Source of the DNA: Colius striatus | Taxonomy: Eukaryota > Chordata > Aves > Coliiformes > Coliidae | Assembly: GCF_028858725.1 (NCBI RefSeq) | Contig: NC_084772.1 | Coordinates: forward strand, 22,793,548-22,857,547 | Reading direction: 5' to 3' | Length of the DNA stretch: 64,000 nucleotides | Shown: positions 20,401 to 35,400 of the stretch, piece after piece | How positions within the stretch are numbered: position 1 is the first letter of the stretch | Layout of the letters: every line of letters starts with the position of its first letter | Program-made: the position numbers and the translations under genes | Notes under the pieces: generated by a model | Seen by the model: the letters and a program-made list of their open reading frames with translations, nothing else | What the model was told of the DNA's origin: nothing | Database searches by the model: none

Positions 20401-23400
20401 AGATGTGCTGGCTCTGTCTGCTGGTGACCTGTATCCCTACTCTCCATGGAAAGCCTGTGCTCTCTAATTGGGGCATGGGGTTAAGCACGATCACAGTGAC
20501 GTTCATGTCGGGAGCTGCAGAGAGTGACAGGAACTTGCTGGTTCCTGGTAGTTAAGACCATTCTTGCACATAGCTTAAGGAGCTGTGAAGTAGCTAGGAT
20601 TCAGAGTAGAAGTCCTTGAATGTTGCCCTTGGATGTTTCCTTAGCACTAGGACATAGCTGTCTCATATTTTGGTGCAGATAGGGCTGGAGGTTTGGCGTA
20701 ATTTTTTAATAATATCTAGTGCTTGGAGCAATTGTGCTGTGGCAGTCAGTAGGATACCACTTTTGGCCCCATAGCGTTGCTTTTCGACAAGTCTGGGGCT
20801 GATCTTTCAGCTTGGTGAAATACAAGCAATTTTTTCTGTGGATGGTGAGAATTTCTCACCGTTAGAGGACATCTCACACCAAACTTTGTGTCCCTGAAAC
20901 AAAGCTACTGTCGTAAATAAACCAACAGCTCAACAGTTCAGCTAAGTTCAGCCTGATAGAGACATCAGGAGAGTGCTTTGAATTGGTCAAGCTGAAGATC
21001 CTGCTTTCTAACAGAGAAGCAGTGCAACAGCTTTTTAAACTTTTTTGTTAACTTTCTGCTGCTAATAAAGGTTTGGAGGATGGTTTGTGTCTGGAAGAGG
21101 GACATGCATAACCAGCAGGGAGAATATTTTTCAAACAGATCTAATTATAGTCCTTGTCATTGTCTCACATATGTGTTGGCCACTCAAGTCCTCTGTCTGA
21201 CTTTGGCAGAAGCAGAGGGAGCAGTATAAGTATCTACAGGTTCATGCTGAGGAATATAAATACCTGCAGGTTCACACAGCCTGTGGATATCTGGAGAGTT
21301 GCAGAATAGATGGAGACAGAAGCAGCGTGTCAGTAGCAACTTAAAAACAAACAAAAAAGTTATTTTCCCAAGGAAAAAACAAAGGACCCATTGCCAGGAT
21401 CCATCTTAGGGATTCCTTAGGATAAAATGAAATATAAATTTAATATGAGGAGATTTTTGACACTTGAAATACGCAGGTCCATGAGATCAGGCTTATTCCT
21501 GCTTTTGAAATACACAATCAAGTGACTATTTGAAAAATCTCCCTAGCCAGTGAGATAAACAGTGGACAGAATCTCGAAAAGCATCTGGGATATTTGTTGC
21601 TATCTTGAAAAAAAGAAGAATAATCAAGGGGGCAAGGATATATAGGATGATCTAAATGTAAGTATATGTGGATTAGAAGACTGAAGTAGAAAATTCTACC
21701 TTACTGGTTGGAGTCATAGCTAGCAGTGCACACAGCACAGCTGTAGCAGTCAGAGCTGGAGTCCTTTCACTTGAATCATCTTCAGGGAAATAACTTTCTT
21801 GTGTAGCTGATTTTCCAGGCCTTCCTTTGAAGTCCAGTAGAAGCCACCTACTAGATGGTTTCCGTGACTTTAGCTGACTCAACAACACTTTGAAATTGCT
21901 TTTCTATTGCTTCTGAGTGAAGGATATTTGGCAAGGGTGTAAGTTTGCTAAGGTCTGTAGATTGCAAACTCACTGCATGGCAACCGTTAGGAGGTTGTAC
22001 TGCAGGACACACAGTGCTTCCTGGTCAGACGTTGCTGCACTGAGGAACTGGCTTGTCCTCTGCAGCAGATTGTTTTTTAAAGTGCTACTTGTCATGTCTT
22101 TAGATGTTCTTTACAATCACTGATTTTGCATGTTACAACTGTGTTGCTATTTGTGCCTGTAGCTGAGAGTGAAGAGCGAATGGAAAGTAAATGCTAACGT
22201 TCTCTTTTTCCTCAGAAAAGCCGTGTCAAGTGGAGCAGTTGGATCGCATCCTGCTCTCGGGAGTCTACAGCGTACGCAAAGGAAAGACCCAGTTGCACAA
22301 GTGGGCAGAGCGCTTGGTGATTCTCTGTGGTACATGTCTCATTGTGTCTTCTGTGAAAGACAGCCAGACAGGGAAGATGCACATCTTGCCTCTTGTTGGA
22401 GGGAAGGTAAGGCTTTTGTGTTTTTCATTAGCTTCCTGCGGCTTAGAAGGGAGGAAGAGATTACAGTGATGGATGTTATCCACAAGAGGTTAATCTAGTC
22501 TTTGTAACAAATTGCTATGTTAACATGTGCAGAGAGTTGTACAACCTCCTTCTGCTTGCTTTGCTCAGTAGTCTTAAGGTTAAAAAAACCAAGAGTCACT
22601 AGTTGTGTTTCCACGGTAGCAGCCAATGTTGTGAATGAGCATTCTGGAAATTACTACTTCTTGGATCTACTTCACCAGAAAGATTTTAAGGTGGATTTAC
22701 TTGTGTATTTCTCCCCAATAACTTTACAACTGTGTTTTCAGCAAAATGTAACATTTCTGGTAGTTGATAGTTCCTCACCCTACCCTTCAGACCCATTGTA
22801 ATCGCTGGAGTTTAGGCAGATTGTTTTGTTTCCAATTCTTCCTTTGCAGGTGGAAGAGATGAAACGTCGTCAGTACACGCTGGCTTTCACGTCTGCCGGA
22901 GCACAAGCTCAGACGTACCATGTGTCCTTTGAAACGCTGGCGGAATGCCAGCGGTGGCACCGACAGGCGTCCACGGTGAGACTGCAGTAGTTCGGGTGAT
23001 GGGTACAGGGGTAAGAAGGGTTTCGTGATGCAGGCATGGATATGCAGGCAGAGATGAAGCTAGGATGCTGGAGAAAGTCCCCAGGACGCTTTCTAGCTTT
23101 CTTCATTGCTTACCTGCTAAGGACTACAGAGGTTTTCTTTTAGCCTTCTCTCACTGTCTGTGCAACAATACTGAGTAGTAGTTTTGCATTTGTTCTGTAC
23201 CTAATGCATCTACACAGTGGGAAGACAGACTTTATGACCGTAGTTGACAGTTTTTTGGGGGGCAATCCTGAAGGGCAAAGGGATCCAGGAAGGTCGGGCT
23301 TCCTTCAAGAAGGTACAGGAATGGGCTGTCCCCATGTGTCAAAAGATGAGCCAACAAATAAGACCGGCCTAGCTGAACAGAGAGCTTTGGTTGGAACTCA

Positions 23401-26400
23401 TGAAAGAAAAATGAGTGTCTAGATCTCTGGAAGAAGGGGCAAGTGAATCATGAGGACTACAAGGGGGTTGTGAGGTTATGCAGGGAGAAAATTAGGCCAA
23501 ACATAGTGCAAAGGATGAGGAAAAGGCTGAGGAACTTGATACCTTTTTTGCCTCAGTTATTAATAACTCTCTGGGTACTCATCTCCCTGCACTGGACATG
23601 GGACAGGAATGGGAAACAGAAAAAAGCCCCCATAATCCCAGGGGAAATGGTTAGTGATCTGCTACACCACTTAGACACACATAAGTCTATTTGAGCTGTA
23701 TGGGATACACCCGAGGGTACTGAGAGAGCTGGTGGAAGTGCTCACCAAGCCACTTTCCATCACTCATCAGCAGTCTTGGCTAACTGGGGAGTTCCCAGTT
23801 GACTGGAAGGTAGCAATTGTGACACCCGTCTACAGGAAGGGCTGGAGTAGAGTCTGGGAAAACTATAGACCTGTCAGACTGACCTCAGTGCTGGGGAACA
23901 TCATGGAGCGGTTCATCTTGAGTGCCATTACACAGCACATACAGGACAACCGAGTCATCAGCCCCAGTCAGCATGGGTTTATGAAAGGCAGATCCCACTT
24001 GACTACCCTGAGCTCCTTTCAGACAAAAGAGATAAGGAAAAGGCTATGGGTGTTTTTTAACCCAGACTTCAGTAAAACCTCTGAAACCGTTTCCCACGGC
24101 ATTCTTCTGGAGGAGCTGAGTGCTTGTGGCTTAGGTGAGTGTCCTCTTGGCTGGAGCCCAAAGAGTGGTGGCAAACAGAGTTAAATCCAGTTGATGACTG
24201 GTTACCTTTAGTGTTTAATCAGTGATCTGGATGAGGAGATTGAGGGCACCCTCAGTCAGTTTGCAAATGACATCAAGTTTGGTGGGAACATTGGTATGCC
24301 TGAGAGTACAAAGGCTCTACACAAAGATTTGGACAAGCTGGATTAATGGACCAAGGCAAATTGTGTGAGATTTAGGTTAACCTGCTTTAGCAGGGGATTG
24401 GACTAGATGATCTCTAGAGGACCCTTCCAACCCCAACCATTCTGTGATTCTGCATAAGCAGGGTCAGTATTGTGTCCTGCATTTGGGTCACAGCCACCTC
24501 ATTGCAATGCTGCAGGTGTGGGGAAGAGGGGCTGGAAAGTTGCCCAGTGGAAAAAGACCTGGTGGTGTTGGTCAAGAGCCACCTAAATGTGAGCCAGCAA
24601 TGTGCCCAGGTGGGCAAGAAGACCGATGGCATGCTGGCTTGTGTCAGCACTATTGTGGCCAATGGGACCAGAACAGGGATTGTGCCCCTGTGCCGGGCCC
24701 TGGGGAGGCTGCAGCTCGAGTCCTGTGTTCAATGTTGGGTCCCTCACTTGCCAGAGGGACACTGAGGGGCTGGAACATGGCCAGAGCTGGGCACAGAGCT
24801 GGGGAAGGGGCTGGAGCATAAGGGTGCTGGGGAGAGGCTGAGGGAATGGGGGTGTTCAGCCTGGAGAAGAGGAGCCTGGGGGCAGACAGCAGCACTCTCT
24901 GCAGCTCCCTGACAGGAGGCTATGGCCAGGGGTGGGATTGGTCTCTTCACCCAAGTAACAAGTGACAGGACAAGAGGAAGTGACCTGTGGCATTAAGGGA
25001 TGTGGTTTAGTGATGTTTGTGGCAATGCTGGGATAACAGTTGGACCTGATGCTCTTAAAGGCCTTTTCCAATCTAAACAATTCGGTGATTCTGTACCCTG
25101 GTAGGACTGAGTTAACACAGATCGTAAGTCAGCAAGGGAAGTGTAGTTTGTTCAGTCCTGTGTACGATTAGATGGCGATAACTTAATGCTGAGCCACAGT
25201 TTGACCTTATATCTAAACATAAAAATGTTATGAAATAGAAAATAAGTTCAGGATAAAGCAGGTGATAAAATCTGGAATGAAGCACTGAAGCCCTTGAAAC
25301 AAAGCTTACTTGATGAAAGGAGATACGATATTTGCAAAGACTTTATGAAACGTTGCAAAACTGTAAATTTTTGAGCCTTTTCATCGTAACAGGTTGTGCT
25401 TCCACTGTTATACCCTCAACAAGCTAACAAAAGAAAGTCAGAAGAAGTACTTAGGCTAAGCAGAGTTTCTGTAAAGCTTAAAAGATTGAACTGGAAAGTC
25501 AACTGCTTCCCGTTGCTGCTTGCATCTTTGGAAGAAGGTAGTCAGAGGTTATACTCTCTGAGCAGTTTCCTCAGCCAGAGAAACAGTTTTCTCCATTAGG
25601 TCGACTCTGTTAAGGTCTAGCTTTAGGCAGTGCCTTTTGCACATACAGAGCAGGGCTTTCTGTGTGTCCTAGTTGGTATCTAGATATGCGTCCTTGGCAA
25701 GGGGCTTGCAGACACAATAATAGCAAATGCCATAAACTCATACTCCATGGAATTAGTTTCCTGCATGGACTCTATCTGGTGGGTACAAGAGAGTTCTTTC
25801 ATGTTCTTGCAACTTGCGTTCTTTGGCCTTCCATTAGACTTCCAGATGAAAATTGTTGTACAGCTGCAGCTCTTCTTGCTTCTTTTCAGGTGGTGTCTAT
25901 GCGACTTAGCATGGTTGATCTTTCATGCTACAGCCTTGAGGAAGTACCCGAGCACCTTTTCTACAGTCAAGACGTCACCTACCTCAACCTACGACACAAT
26001 TTTATGAGAACAAGTGGAGCAGGGAGTCTTGACTCTCTTTGCAGGTCTGCAAAGAATTCTTTTTCTTGTTCATTTTGGAATTCTTGACGTGTGCGTCCGG
26101 GGATGAAGAGGACAGGGAGCGTGTTGCACATTCTTGTGGGGATGGTAAAAAGATTGATCTGAAATCTGGGGCTAGGAAACAGAACTGAACGGCACAGGCA
26201 GGCATAAGCTTCCAGCCGTTTACAGTATTCATGAAGTCCCTTCCACAGCTGCTTTGTACTAAGTTTGATCTGAGATGAGCCTTGTGGAGCGATATGCTAT
26301 TGCTGTGGACAAGATGCAATCGTAACATAAGGCTGCTTGCTAGACGAAATGTTTCGGGGTATAACGTAAAAGGTGAGGGAAAGCTTAACGTTGCTGTTGT

Positions 26401-29400
26401 GGTTAAGCATTTGTAGGAAGAAGTGCAGATCTGAAAAAGCCTGTTTTGGTAAGTTCTTAATGTTGATGTGCATTTGGAATTGGCAGAGGGCCTGTGAGAC
26501 TCCAGCTTTGCTCTGGCAACTTGTAATCATCTGCTTGTAAGAGAGTAGCAGTTGTGTGATGGTTTGGAAGCATGATGTAGCCATCTTAGGTAAATGAAGG
26601 AGTCTTAGAAACATATTTTTAAATAGATTTCTGAAAATGATAAAAATCTAGATGGAGGTTAGTCTGTATATAGCTACAGTAGCCATGCTAAAAAGAATTC
26701 AAGGAGCCACTGTAGGAATTTCGAAAGCCACTAAGGAAAGCTGTAGAGATACTGTCAGATGGCTTTGTATTTGGAACACATGGTGCCTTAAGGAAAACGT
26801 ATTTGGAGAAGCTTTGCAAAACTGCAGGTTTTTAGTTTGGGTTGGGGTCTTTTGTTGTGTGTTTGTTTTCTTCACCTTCAGGGACTTATTACCAGGTTAT
26901 TCAGTTTTTTGTCCTGCAGAGTGGTGAGATACCTAGACATCCATGAGCATATCCGTGAGCAGGGAAAAATGCTGCTTGCCTGTGGGAATTCTTTGCAGTT
27001 TCATTGAGAGCCAGACTCCGGTCTGGTTTTGTTTTCATTCCAAACTTGTTTAACTGTTTCCTAACTGCTGAATTTTAATGGATTCTGGTATTGGAAAAGC
27101 TATTTAAAATAATTCAAGGCTTTGCTTTCTACTTCTCTCTTCAAATACTTTATAAGATGTTGAAAACCATAGCAGAGCTTTATTTTCTAAAATGCGGTAT
27201 CCTTGGTCCACAGGATCAGCAAAGGGCCTTGACATTTCTTTTGACCTTGCATGTAGTCAACAAGAGATCTGACATGTCAGAAACTCCACTCTTTTCCTGG
27301 CAGTGACTATGTCTGATGAAGCTGAAATCCTCAAACAAACAAAAGCCATAAAAGAAGGCCTCACTTCATACAATCTTGAATAAACAGGTAGCATTAGGTA
27401 GCCCACGTAAGGCTGCTCATTGCCTTTTGAAAAGATTTTCTGTCTCAGGTTTTTAGGATGTTTATAAGGTCTCAGCCCCAAATGAAGGAACTTGCTTGCT
27501 TAGAGTAGGTGTTATCAGTGCCTATAGACTGACAATTCTGAACAGCAGAATCTTTTGCAGTCATCACGTCTCTTTGAGGGAAACTGGAGCTCTACGAGTC
27601 TAATTAGCTGTAAGAGTGGAACAAAATTAATTAACTAAAAGGGAAATGTTAAGCAAAGAAAGCTAAACACCACCACCTGTTTTCCTATGTCTCCTAGCTT
27701 ATTTTTATGTAATATACTGCTTGTCAAGTATCCTCCTTTTCTGGAAAACAGTATCAAATGTGTGTGTGCGCACAAGTGTGTGTACATACCTGTGTCTGTC
27801 GCCATTCGTGCTAGCTGGTAGAGTTGTACTGGGATGTACTGGGAGTATTTCAGGCCAGCACCTGTTTGAGCTGCTGTACAGAGGATGGTCATCCCATTAA
27901 AGATTTGTTGCTGTGCTTCTATACCTCTTTGCTGTAACCTGAATAAATCACTGGGAGAGCACAGACCAAATTTCAAGGAGCTGTAATGATTTCAGGATCC
28001 TCGTTCCCTATAACACGTTTCACGTGCAGAACTTGAGTGAGCGTTGGATTTGCACTTCATTCCAACATCCCTACTGCTTGAGAATATTGGGGCAAAGGAG
28101 AAAGAACAGAAGGGGAGTTCAAAAGGCTTTCAAGTATTGTCCTCCCCTTTGAACATGACAGTCTGCTCAAGGAGTCTCGGACTGTTTCTCCTCCAGCTTT
28201 TGGAAATTTGTCATCTCTCTTTGTGTTTACTTTGATATCATTACACAGGGATGAACTCTGAAAATTGGTTATGCTGTTGTGTTTAATGCAGTACCTCTAG
28301 AAACAGCTTCTTGGCACACCTCTGCTAATGACAGAGAAAGAGCTTGGTGTTAAGGACAGGTGCCATTGAAAAACCACTGTAGAACTCCAGAGAAAGTAGT
28401 TTCATGAAAATTCTCATTCCAAAACCTGAGAACTGTGATCTGTCCTAAATCTGTTACAGTTGAAGCAGTTAATGAGACAGTTCAAATCTGTAGGTTCATT
28501 CTCGGTTTCCTTTTTTTTCCACATTATTGTTGTTCTGTGTGCAAGTTCCTGATTCTTGTATTGGTTGTTAGATCCTTGCATCACACAATATGTTCGTTTT
28601 AGAGAGACTGTTACCAATAAAACACCTTTGTCTTTCAGTTGCGTTATAAGAGAGTCTGTTTGTGGCAGCAGCAAACATGAAATGCCTTTGCCTTCATTTA
28701 TGTGGCAGGGTGCTGTATCAAAGCAAACTGTTCAAGTTTCAGATACGCTCCTTCTTTTAAAAAGCTACCCACTATCTCCCCAAGATTATAAAGCAAAATG
28801 GAGTAATACAATGGTTAGTTCCTGCACAGGTCAAGAAAAAGAATTTAAAAGCTTTTAGTCTTCAAGACATATTAAGCCAGAAGTAATATGCAAGCTAATT
28901 AACCTTGGGTTTCTTACCTATATTAAAATATTTGCTCCAAAAGACGACCTACTCACCATTGCCTAGCAAAAAGTATGGTAAATGGAGCAGACCAGTGAAC
29001 GGGATGTTTCCAAGAAGTACTTCTCTGGTACGTGGCGTTCAATTGGCAACTGTCTCATAAAAATACTAATTTCCCTGGTGAATTAATTCCCAGTGGTTCC
29101 AATTTGGGCTTAGGAGATTATTACTTGGGGAAAAATACTTTTATTTCCTGTAGAAAGAGGTAGGAACTCTTTGAGAAGAGTTTCTTGGATGTTACCCCAG
29201 CCCACACACAATTTCTTCTCTCTGGACCTCGCACAGTGAGTGGACAGCCATCTGTTTAGCACAGCTGGGACCCACGTGGCCGGGCGTTGTGTCGGAACTT
29301 GTGTGGCTCTACCTGTGGTGCAGTCTGACAAGCAAGTGGCACTTCAGATGTGGAATATCTGGGTGCAGGTCTCAGGGCCTCCCAGCTCTTTCCTGGTTTT

Positions 29401-32400
29401 TGCTTTTACAGCTCTGCTATGTCTTCTGTTGTGCCTGGCTTGAAAAGGGTATTCTCAGAATAGTTGCAGTTAATGTTTTCAGCTCCCGTTTTCCCAAGCT
29501 GCATAACTGTAACTGTTACTCTAAATAATTCTTAGAAGGTAAGTTTTTTGAATGGAGTATTTTTAGTCTCAATCTTAGCAACAGTCATTAGAAGTAAGCC
29601 TGTCAGAAGTCAGGGCAGAAGGTTGTTATCAGTTTCTGCAGCAAAAGCATGGGATTTGATCACTTTCAGCATTGCCACTGAGATACAAAATATCAGTGAC
29701 TTAAAACGAGACTGACTGTATTGCCAGCGTGGAGAGACTTAAAAATTCTTTATATCTGGTTTTCTATGGTTTTGCTTTGATACTATGGAGGTTTGTGAAT
29801 TAACTAGTACTCTTGCCAATAGGTTTTCTCAGTTGAAGAGCCTGAACCTGTCTCATAATAGACTCGGAGAGTTTCCTGTATCGCTGTGTGAGATCTCTAC
29901 TCTGACAGAGCTTAATATTTCCTGTAATGGGCTTCACAACTTGCCAAGCCAGATTGGAAAACTGTTGAAGTGAGTACATTGTTTTTATCTGTGGTCAGAA
30001 ACGTCCTTGGCGTGTCAACTGAGAACAGCTGGCGTGAAGATACTACTTGGGAAAATATGAATGAAAGCTGGGGCAGCCTGTTCTGCCCATGAAGACTGAG
30101 TGATGGTTTTGACTTCAGCAGAAGGTCAAGAGCAAAGATGTTTTCAAATGAGATTGGGTTTTCCTTGAAAATGAAGATATCACAGTATGTTTATACGGTT
30201 GCCATGTTAAGTCTCTTGTATATAGCAAGGTATCGTTCATCATTTGTGACTTCCTGCTTATTCTACTAGCCATGTAAAGTGTATTTGTGTAAATCAGTTC
30301 TTAGTTTGTAGAAAGTCAAGTGACTGAGGAAATATTTTTCATTTACAACATAAGTACAAATTTGTATTTTGCTTATGTGAACTCAGGAGTCTGTGGCACT
30401 ACTTGAAGTTTACCTCCAAAGTATCATTTGGGGACTGTTTGGTATTGCATACATGCAGTTCCAAACCTATTACACGTGTAATAAAAGTACTCCAATAACT
30501 TTAGGTGTATAAGAATAAAATAGCTGTTAGGTACCTTTAAAAAACAGGCACACTTGAGACCAGCTAGCTATTCCCTGAAAATGCTAAATGTGATGATCAT
30601 TGCTCTTTGCTGAATTACTCTCTTCTTCTCTTCTTTACTGCTGTAGTCTCCAGACCTTCTGGATTGATGGGAATTTCCTCACATCCTTACCAGAAGAATT
30701 GGGAAGTCTGCAACAGCTCAGCTGTCTTGGGCTTTCCTTCAATAACTTCTGTGAACTGCCAGCAATTTGTGAGAAACTCGTTTTCTTAGATAAACTAGCC
30801 CTGGCAGGGAACTTGGTAGAGACCCTGGACCTTGCAGTGCTGAACCGTATGAGTCACATCAAAAGTGTGGACCTGCGGTAAGGGGGGAAGCTTGCGTATG
30901 TATATAAACGAGATTTTACTTTCCACTTACAGCAGAGGAGCTGTGTAACTTCTAGCACATTCTGCAATAAACTAGGTGTGATTTTTTTTCTCTTACTGAT
31001 TCTTTAGCTTTTAGGGAGCTCTGTTTCTGAGGGTGTGCAGAATTCACTTAGGGAAGCAAGGTTAAATGAACAGTGCCTGAAGCCACTGAACGTGACTCAG
31101 CCCTCTAGTTTCCTCTCTTGATATTGGTATGCTATTACCATAAGTTTAGGTAGTTCTTTCATTTCTCCTACCATTTTTTGCCATGCACCCCACCCCCTGC
31201 CTTCCCAGCCCTGGAGATGTGATACCAGTTCTCTAGGCTGCCAACTGCTGAGCTCTCAGAAAGGGACAAAGAACGTTTTTGGCAGCGGCAAGGCAATCTA
31301 CTCTCTGCATTAGCTTCCTGTGTCATTGCAAAGTAGCTATCCCTTCAGAATCTCTTGAATGTTAGGGAACAAGTACAATGGTTTCATGTAGCAGTGCAGA
31401 CAAAGGAAATGCTTTTCTTTGTATTCACTGCCTGAAATCCACAGTTGCCCCTCTTTATGTATCCCTGTGCTCGTTTTTGGTGTTAGACTTCACTGTAACG
31501 CTTTCATTTTCTTCTCACTGGTGTTCCATGTCCTATTTTCTGACTTTGTAACTCTTTGAATGCTTAGGCTGAACAACCTGAAGAGAGCAGCAGCTGACAC
31601 TCTGGAGGGGAACAAATCTGTGACTTACATGGATTTACGAGACAATCAGATGACAGATCTGGATCTGAGCTCCTTGGGCAGCCTGGAGCAGCTGCACTGT
31701 GAGCGGAATAAGCTGAAAGAGTTGACGCTGAGTGGCTTCTCCCTTCGGGCTCTCTATGCCAACAGCAACTGTACGTCTCTCTACTTTGTTCACCTGCCTT
31801 CTTCCTTCAAGCCCTGGGAGCAAAGGAAAGCAGCCCTTTGTCCCGTCCCACACCAAAAAAATACTTACACTGATGTTACCATAGTGAGAGTGTATGTGAT
31901 AGGTGTCCCAAAGTCAGCTCCTAGGGATCACATATGCGTGGGTGTGCACGGGTAGGTTGTGGTGTTGAGTTACTATCCAAGGAATTCCCCTTCCAGTGAG
32001 GTCTGTGTGTGAGTCCACAGATGTAAGTACAGTTCTCCTTTGTTCCGGTATACCACATGGCAGGTGGAGAAATTGGATAGTGAGAAGCTGTAGTGCCATA
32101 TGGCAGAGGTTTGCAGGGCAACTTCTTATCAGGAAGGAGGAGTAGAGACCTTGAGTATCCATAAAGTAAAACTGCGAGTCTCAACTGCCAGCTGGTCTGT
32201 CTGCTTCTCTCTGCTGTTTTCCTTCTGAAGCTCTGCAATTGTAATTATTTGCTTTACTTCATCAGGTCTGACAGCTGTCAACATTTATCCAGTTCCTGGT
32301 CAACTGACATATCTAGAACTCTCTCAGTAAGTGACTATACACCACAGAACATAAAGCCTTTTCTGTTTCTTGCTGGTTTTGTTTTCTGGAAGGCACTCCA

Positions 32401-35400
32401 CCTTCACAATAAGTGCTGGAATACCTGGCACTAAAGAGTGATGAAAGTGTCCCGGACCAAAAGCCCCTCTGAACCAGTACGACCTGTCTAGGTGACTGAC
32501 TGTCCTTCAGCTGTAGGCTCTAATCGGAAAAAAAAGCCAAGCAGGGACCACTGAACTCATGGCAGCTTACTGGGATGAATGGTGGGAATATACGGAGCAA
32601 ACCGTCAAGTAGCTGCCGGTGATCTCTGCTGTTGGCTTCACTGCCTGTGTGTGCCCTTGGAGAGCAACGTTGAGACCTGTAAGATGGGATGCCCAGAGGA
32701 CCTGATCACTTTTTGCTTCAATTCTGGGTTGATGCAGGATAACACAGGGTAGCCTGCTTTGCTGATGGCGATGCTGCGAACAAAAACCCAATCATCAGAG
32801 CCTTGCATTGATACGTTCTACAGATCATGCACCAGCTCAGTTTGCATTACACAGCTAACCATGAGATAAATACAGTTCATTTTCTGCCTATTGTTTTTTG
32901 TTTGGCTGTCACCAGTGTCACACAGTGTTCAAACAAAGTATGGTCCATATGAAGTGCTGTTGTCTAGCTTTTCCCCCTTGCTTTTCTCAGCAACCAACTG
33001 CAGTGTGTTCCAGACTGGGCCTGTGAAGCAAAGAAACTGGAAGTTTTGGATGTGAGCTACAACCTCCTCGTGGAGCTTCCGTCAAGGTCAGCAAACCTTC
33101 TTCTTTTACAGAGCTGGGATTTCTTCTATGGTTAGCTGACTGGGGAGAGAGCAGCTGTGCTAATTCTTGTTGCTTTATTCTTTGTTGTGCAGAGATACGA
33201 TCCATTTACTTTCTCTGTGCAGCACTGAAAATACTCTCTATTCAAATGTTGGAAAGAACTAGCTTCTTAAGTAACGGGGCAAGTAATTTCATCCCATGCC
33301 TCTGGCTTCTACTACAGCTGTTTGCACTTGAAGTACGATGTGTTGCTATGATTTATTTGTGTTACTATAGCGTCTGTGAACACAGGTGATAGGTGAGCCC
33401 TTAATATGCCTGTCATTGCCCCACAGTTTTCATCTGTTACCTTTTGTAGGGAGATACCACAGAGATACAATACAGCTGATCTCAAAGGTAACTTTCACAA
33501 CCCATTAGCCAACTTCTTTCTCCCCCTTTCCCATCCAGTTTCCGCAGAAATGCTGTAAAGGGAAGGCAAGAACAAATACAATTTTATAGATATTTTTGAT
33601 GACTTCTCCAAGGTACCAGGGGTATCGTGGGAAGAAGCAAAGCACAAGTGCTCTTGACGTAACGAGTGTGTTTGGTGGGGATGTGATTGTAATGAAGGGT
33701 AAGCCCTATTGCAATAGAACAGAAGGGTGGATTACAGTGAAGTGCAGAGAGCAGGTTGAAGCAGTTAAAGCAGCAGGCGCAGGAAGGGATCTTAGCAGCA
33801 TTCTAATGGCTGTCAGAGGCAAGACTGTATACATCAAAAGCAAGAAAATGATGTAGCAAGGATGCAATGCTGAGAACTTAGAACATAATTTTATCTGTGC
33901 GAGTGGATGAAAAAGACGAAATTTTGAGTGTGCTGGCAAAAGGAGCCTGCAGAAGTCAGACACAGAAATATGTATTCCAAATGAAATTCATTTTTAAAGA
34001 TCTCTTTGTGCTGGAATTAATCCATTGGGGATCTCTTCCAGCATGTGTTTGTCATCCACATTTTAAGTGTGTCTTCTGTGCAGTTAGAGTTTTGCCCGCC
34101 TTGACTTTCAGCCATTGATGAGGTTAATCCAGCAGACTAGATCTCAAAGAGCCTAGAGTAAGGGGATATAGCTCACTGTGAAGTTTTCTTTTACACTTAA
34201 TTGTCCAAAACCAGCTGTACAACAGGACAGTGTTAGATAGCCAAGCCAGCTGTGGATGCCTCAGTTTGGATATGGAAGTTGGTATATCTGCATTTGAATG
34301 GCTTTTTTTTTTCCCCTACTGTAATTAGTTTTGAGAAGCCACAACATACCGAAAGAAACTGAATTAAGTGGCTCACATAGAGCAGTGCACTAATGCAGAT
34401 TTAGCTCCTTCAAAGCTGTTTTGTGCAGAGCTCTCAGAATATAGTTCCAAATTATCACCTGATGCAAGTGGGTAAGGTGGTTCTAGGCTATGTCCAGATG
34501 TGTTCAGACACCCTTTCTGAAAATTCCTGCAAGCAATTCCCTGCAGTTCATGGGGATAGAGGTCTTTTCCTTCAATAAGCACTGCAATTCTGGAGAATGT
34601 GACATCAGCCTCAGAAGTAATACAGAAGTGCTAAGCAGCCTGTTAAAGCTCCGCATGTAATTTCACACAGGGGAAGCACTTCTTCCTGCCTACAAGTGAG
34701 AACATCGTTTCTGACTTCTTTTCTTTGTCTGCCTTAGAGAAGGGTAGGCGTACACACACAGACTTGTATGACAGGTTCCTGATCTGCAGTAGCATAGAAG
34801 TGAATGAGGATACACTTCCAGGTATTCGGTGATGGAGGCACCTTGCCATGCTCATTTTCTGCTTTGTCATTTTTTACGTTTGATGGATCAATGTATTTTT
34901 AACTTTTCTCTACAGTCAAATTATGAGAGATTAAAATACTATATTTTTCCATTTTGTGGATGTGAAGAGGAACAAACCAAGCTGATATAGAAAACCTTGT
35001 CTTTCTAGGATCCTCAGCAGCTTGAGTCTTCAGAAGTTGATGGTGGGACACAATCGTCTGCAGAGCCTTCCACCTCTTCTAGAACACATTCCACTGGAGG
35101 TGCTGGACCTTCAGCACAACCTGTTGACGAAACTCCCAGAGATGCTCTTTGTCAAGGCTCTGAAGTAAGTGTCAGCAGCAAGTGTCTGCATTAACCTGTG
35201 GAGCTGTGAGGGCTGATAGTGGCATCTGCAGGACTGGCCGTGCAAGGTGCCATTTGGATAAGAGATAATGAGGCGTGGATTTGATGAGGAGGTAATTTAG
35301 GTGCCATAAGAAAAATAATCAAGCTGATTTGACAGAACCAGTCCATATTATTAATTACAGGTTAAACAAGCTTACCTAACCCAACATCCTGCTGAAGAAT

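Noticed and set aside
23732-24184. 150-codon frame resembling a reverse transcriptase gene
   Set aside because: It is part of a truncated, frameshifted CR1 copy and not an independent gene. Annotated with the element.
27755-27790. TG/CG alternating stretch in PHLPP2 intron 6 (possible Z-DNA or microsatellite)
   Set aside because: Too short and interrupted to call a microsatellite, and there is no adjacent feature to give it meaning.
33596-33856. 86-codon frame in a PHLPP2 intron with a Gly/Lys-rich look
   Set aside because: No family recognised and no splice sites in phase with PHLPP2. Intronic chance frame.
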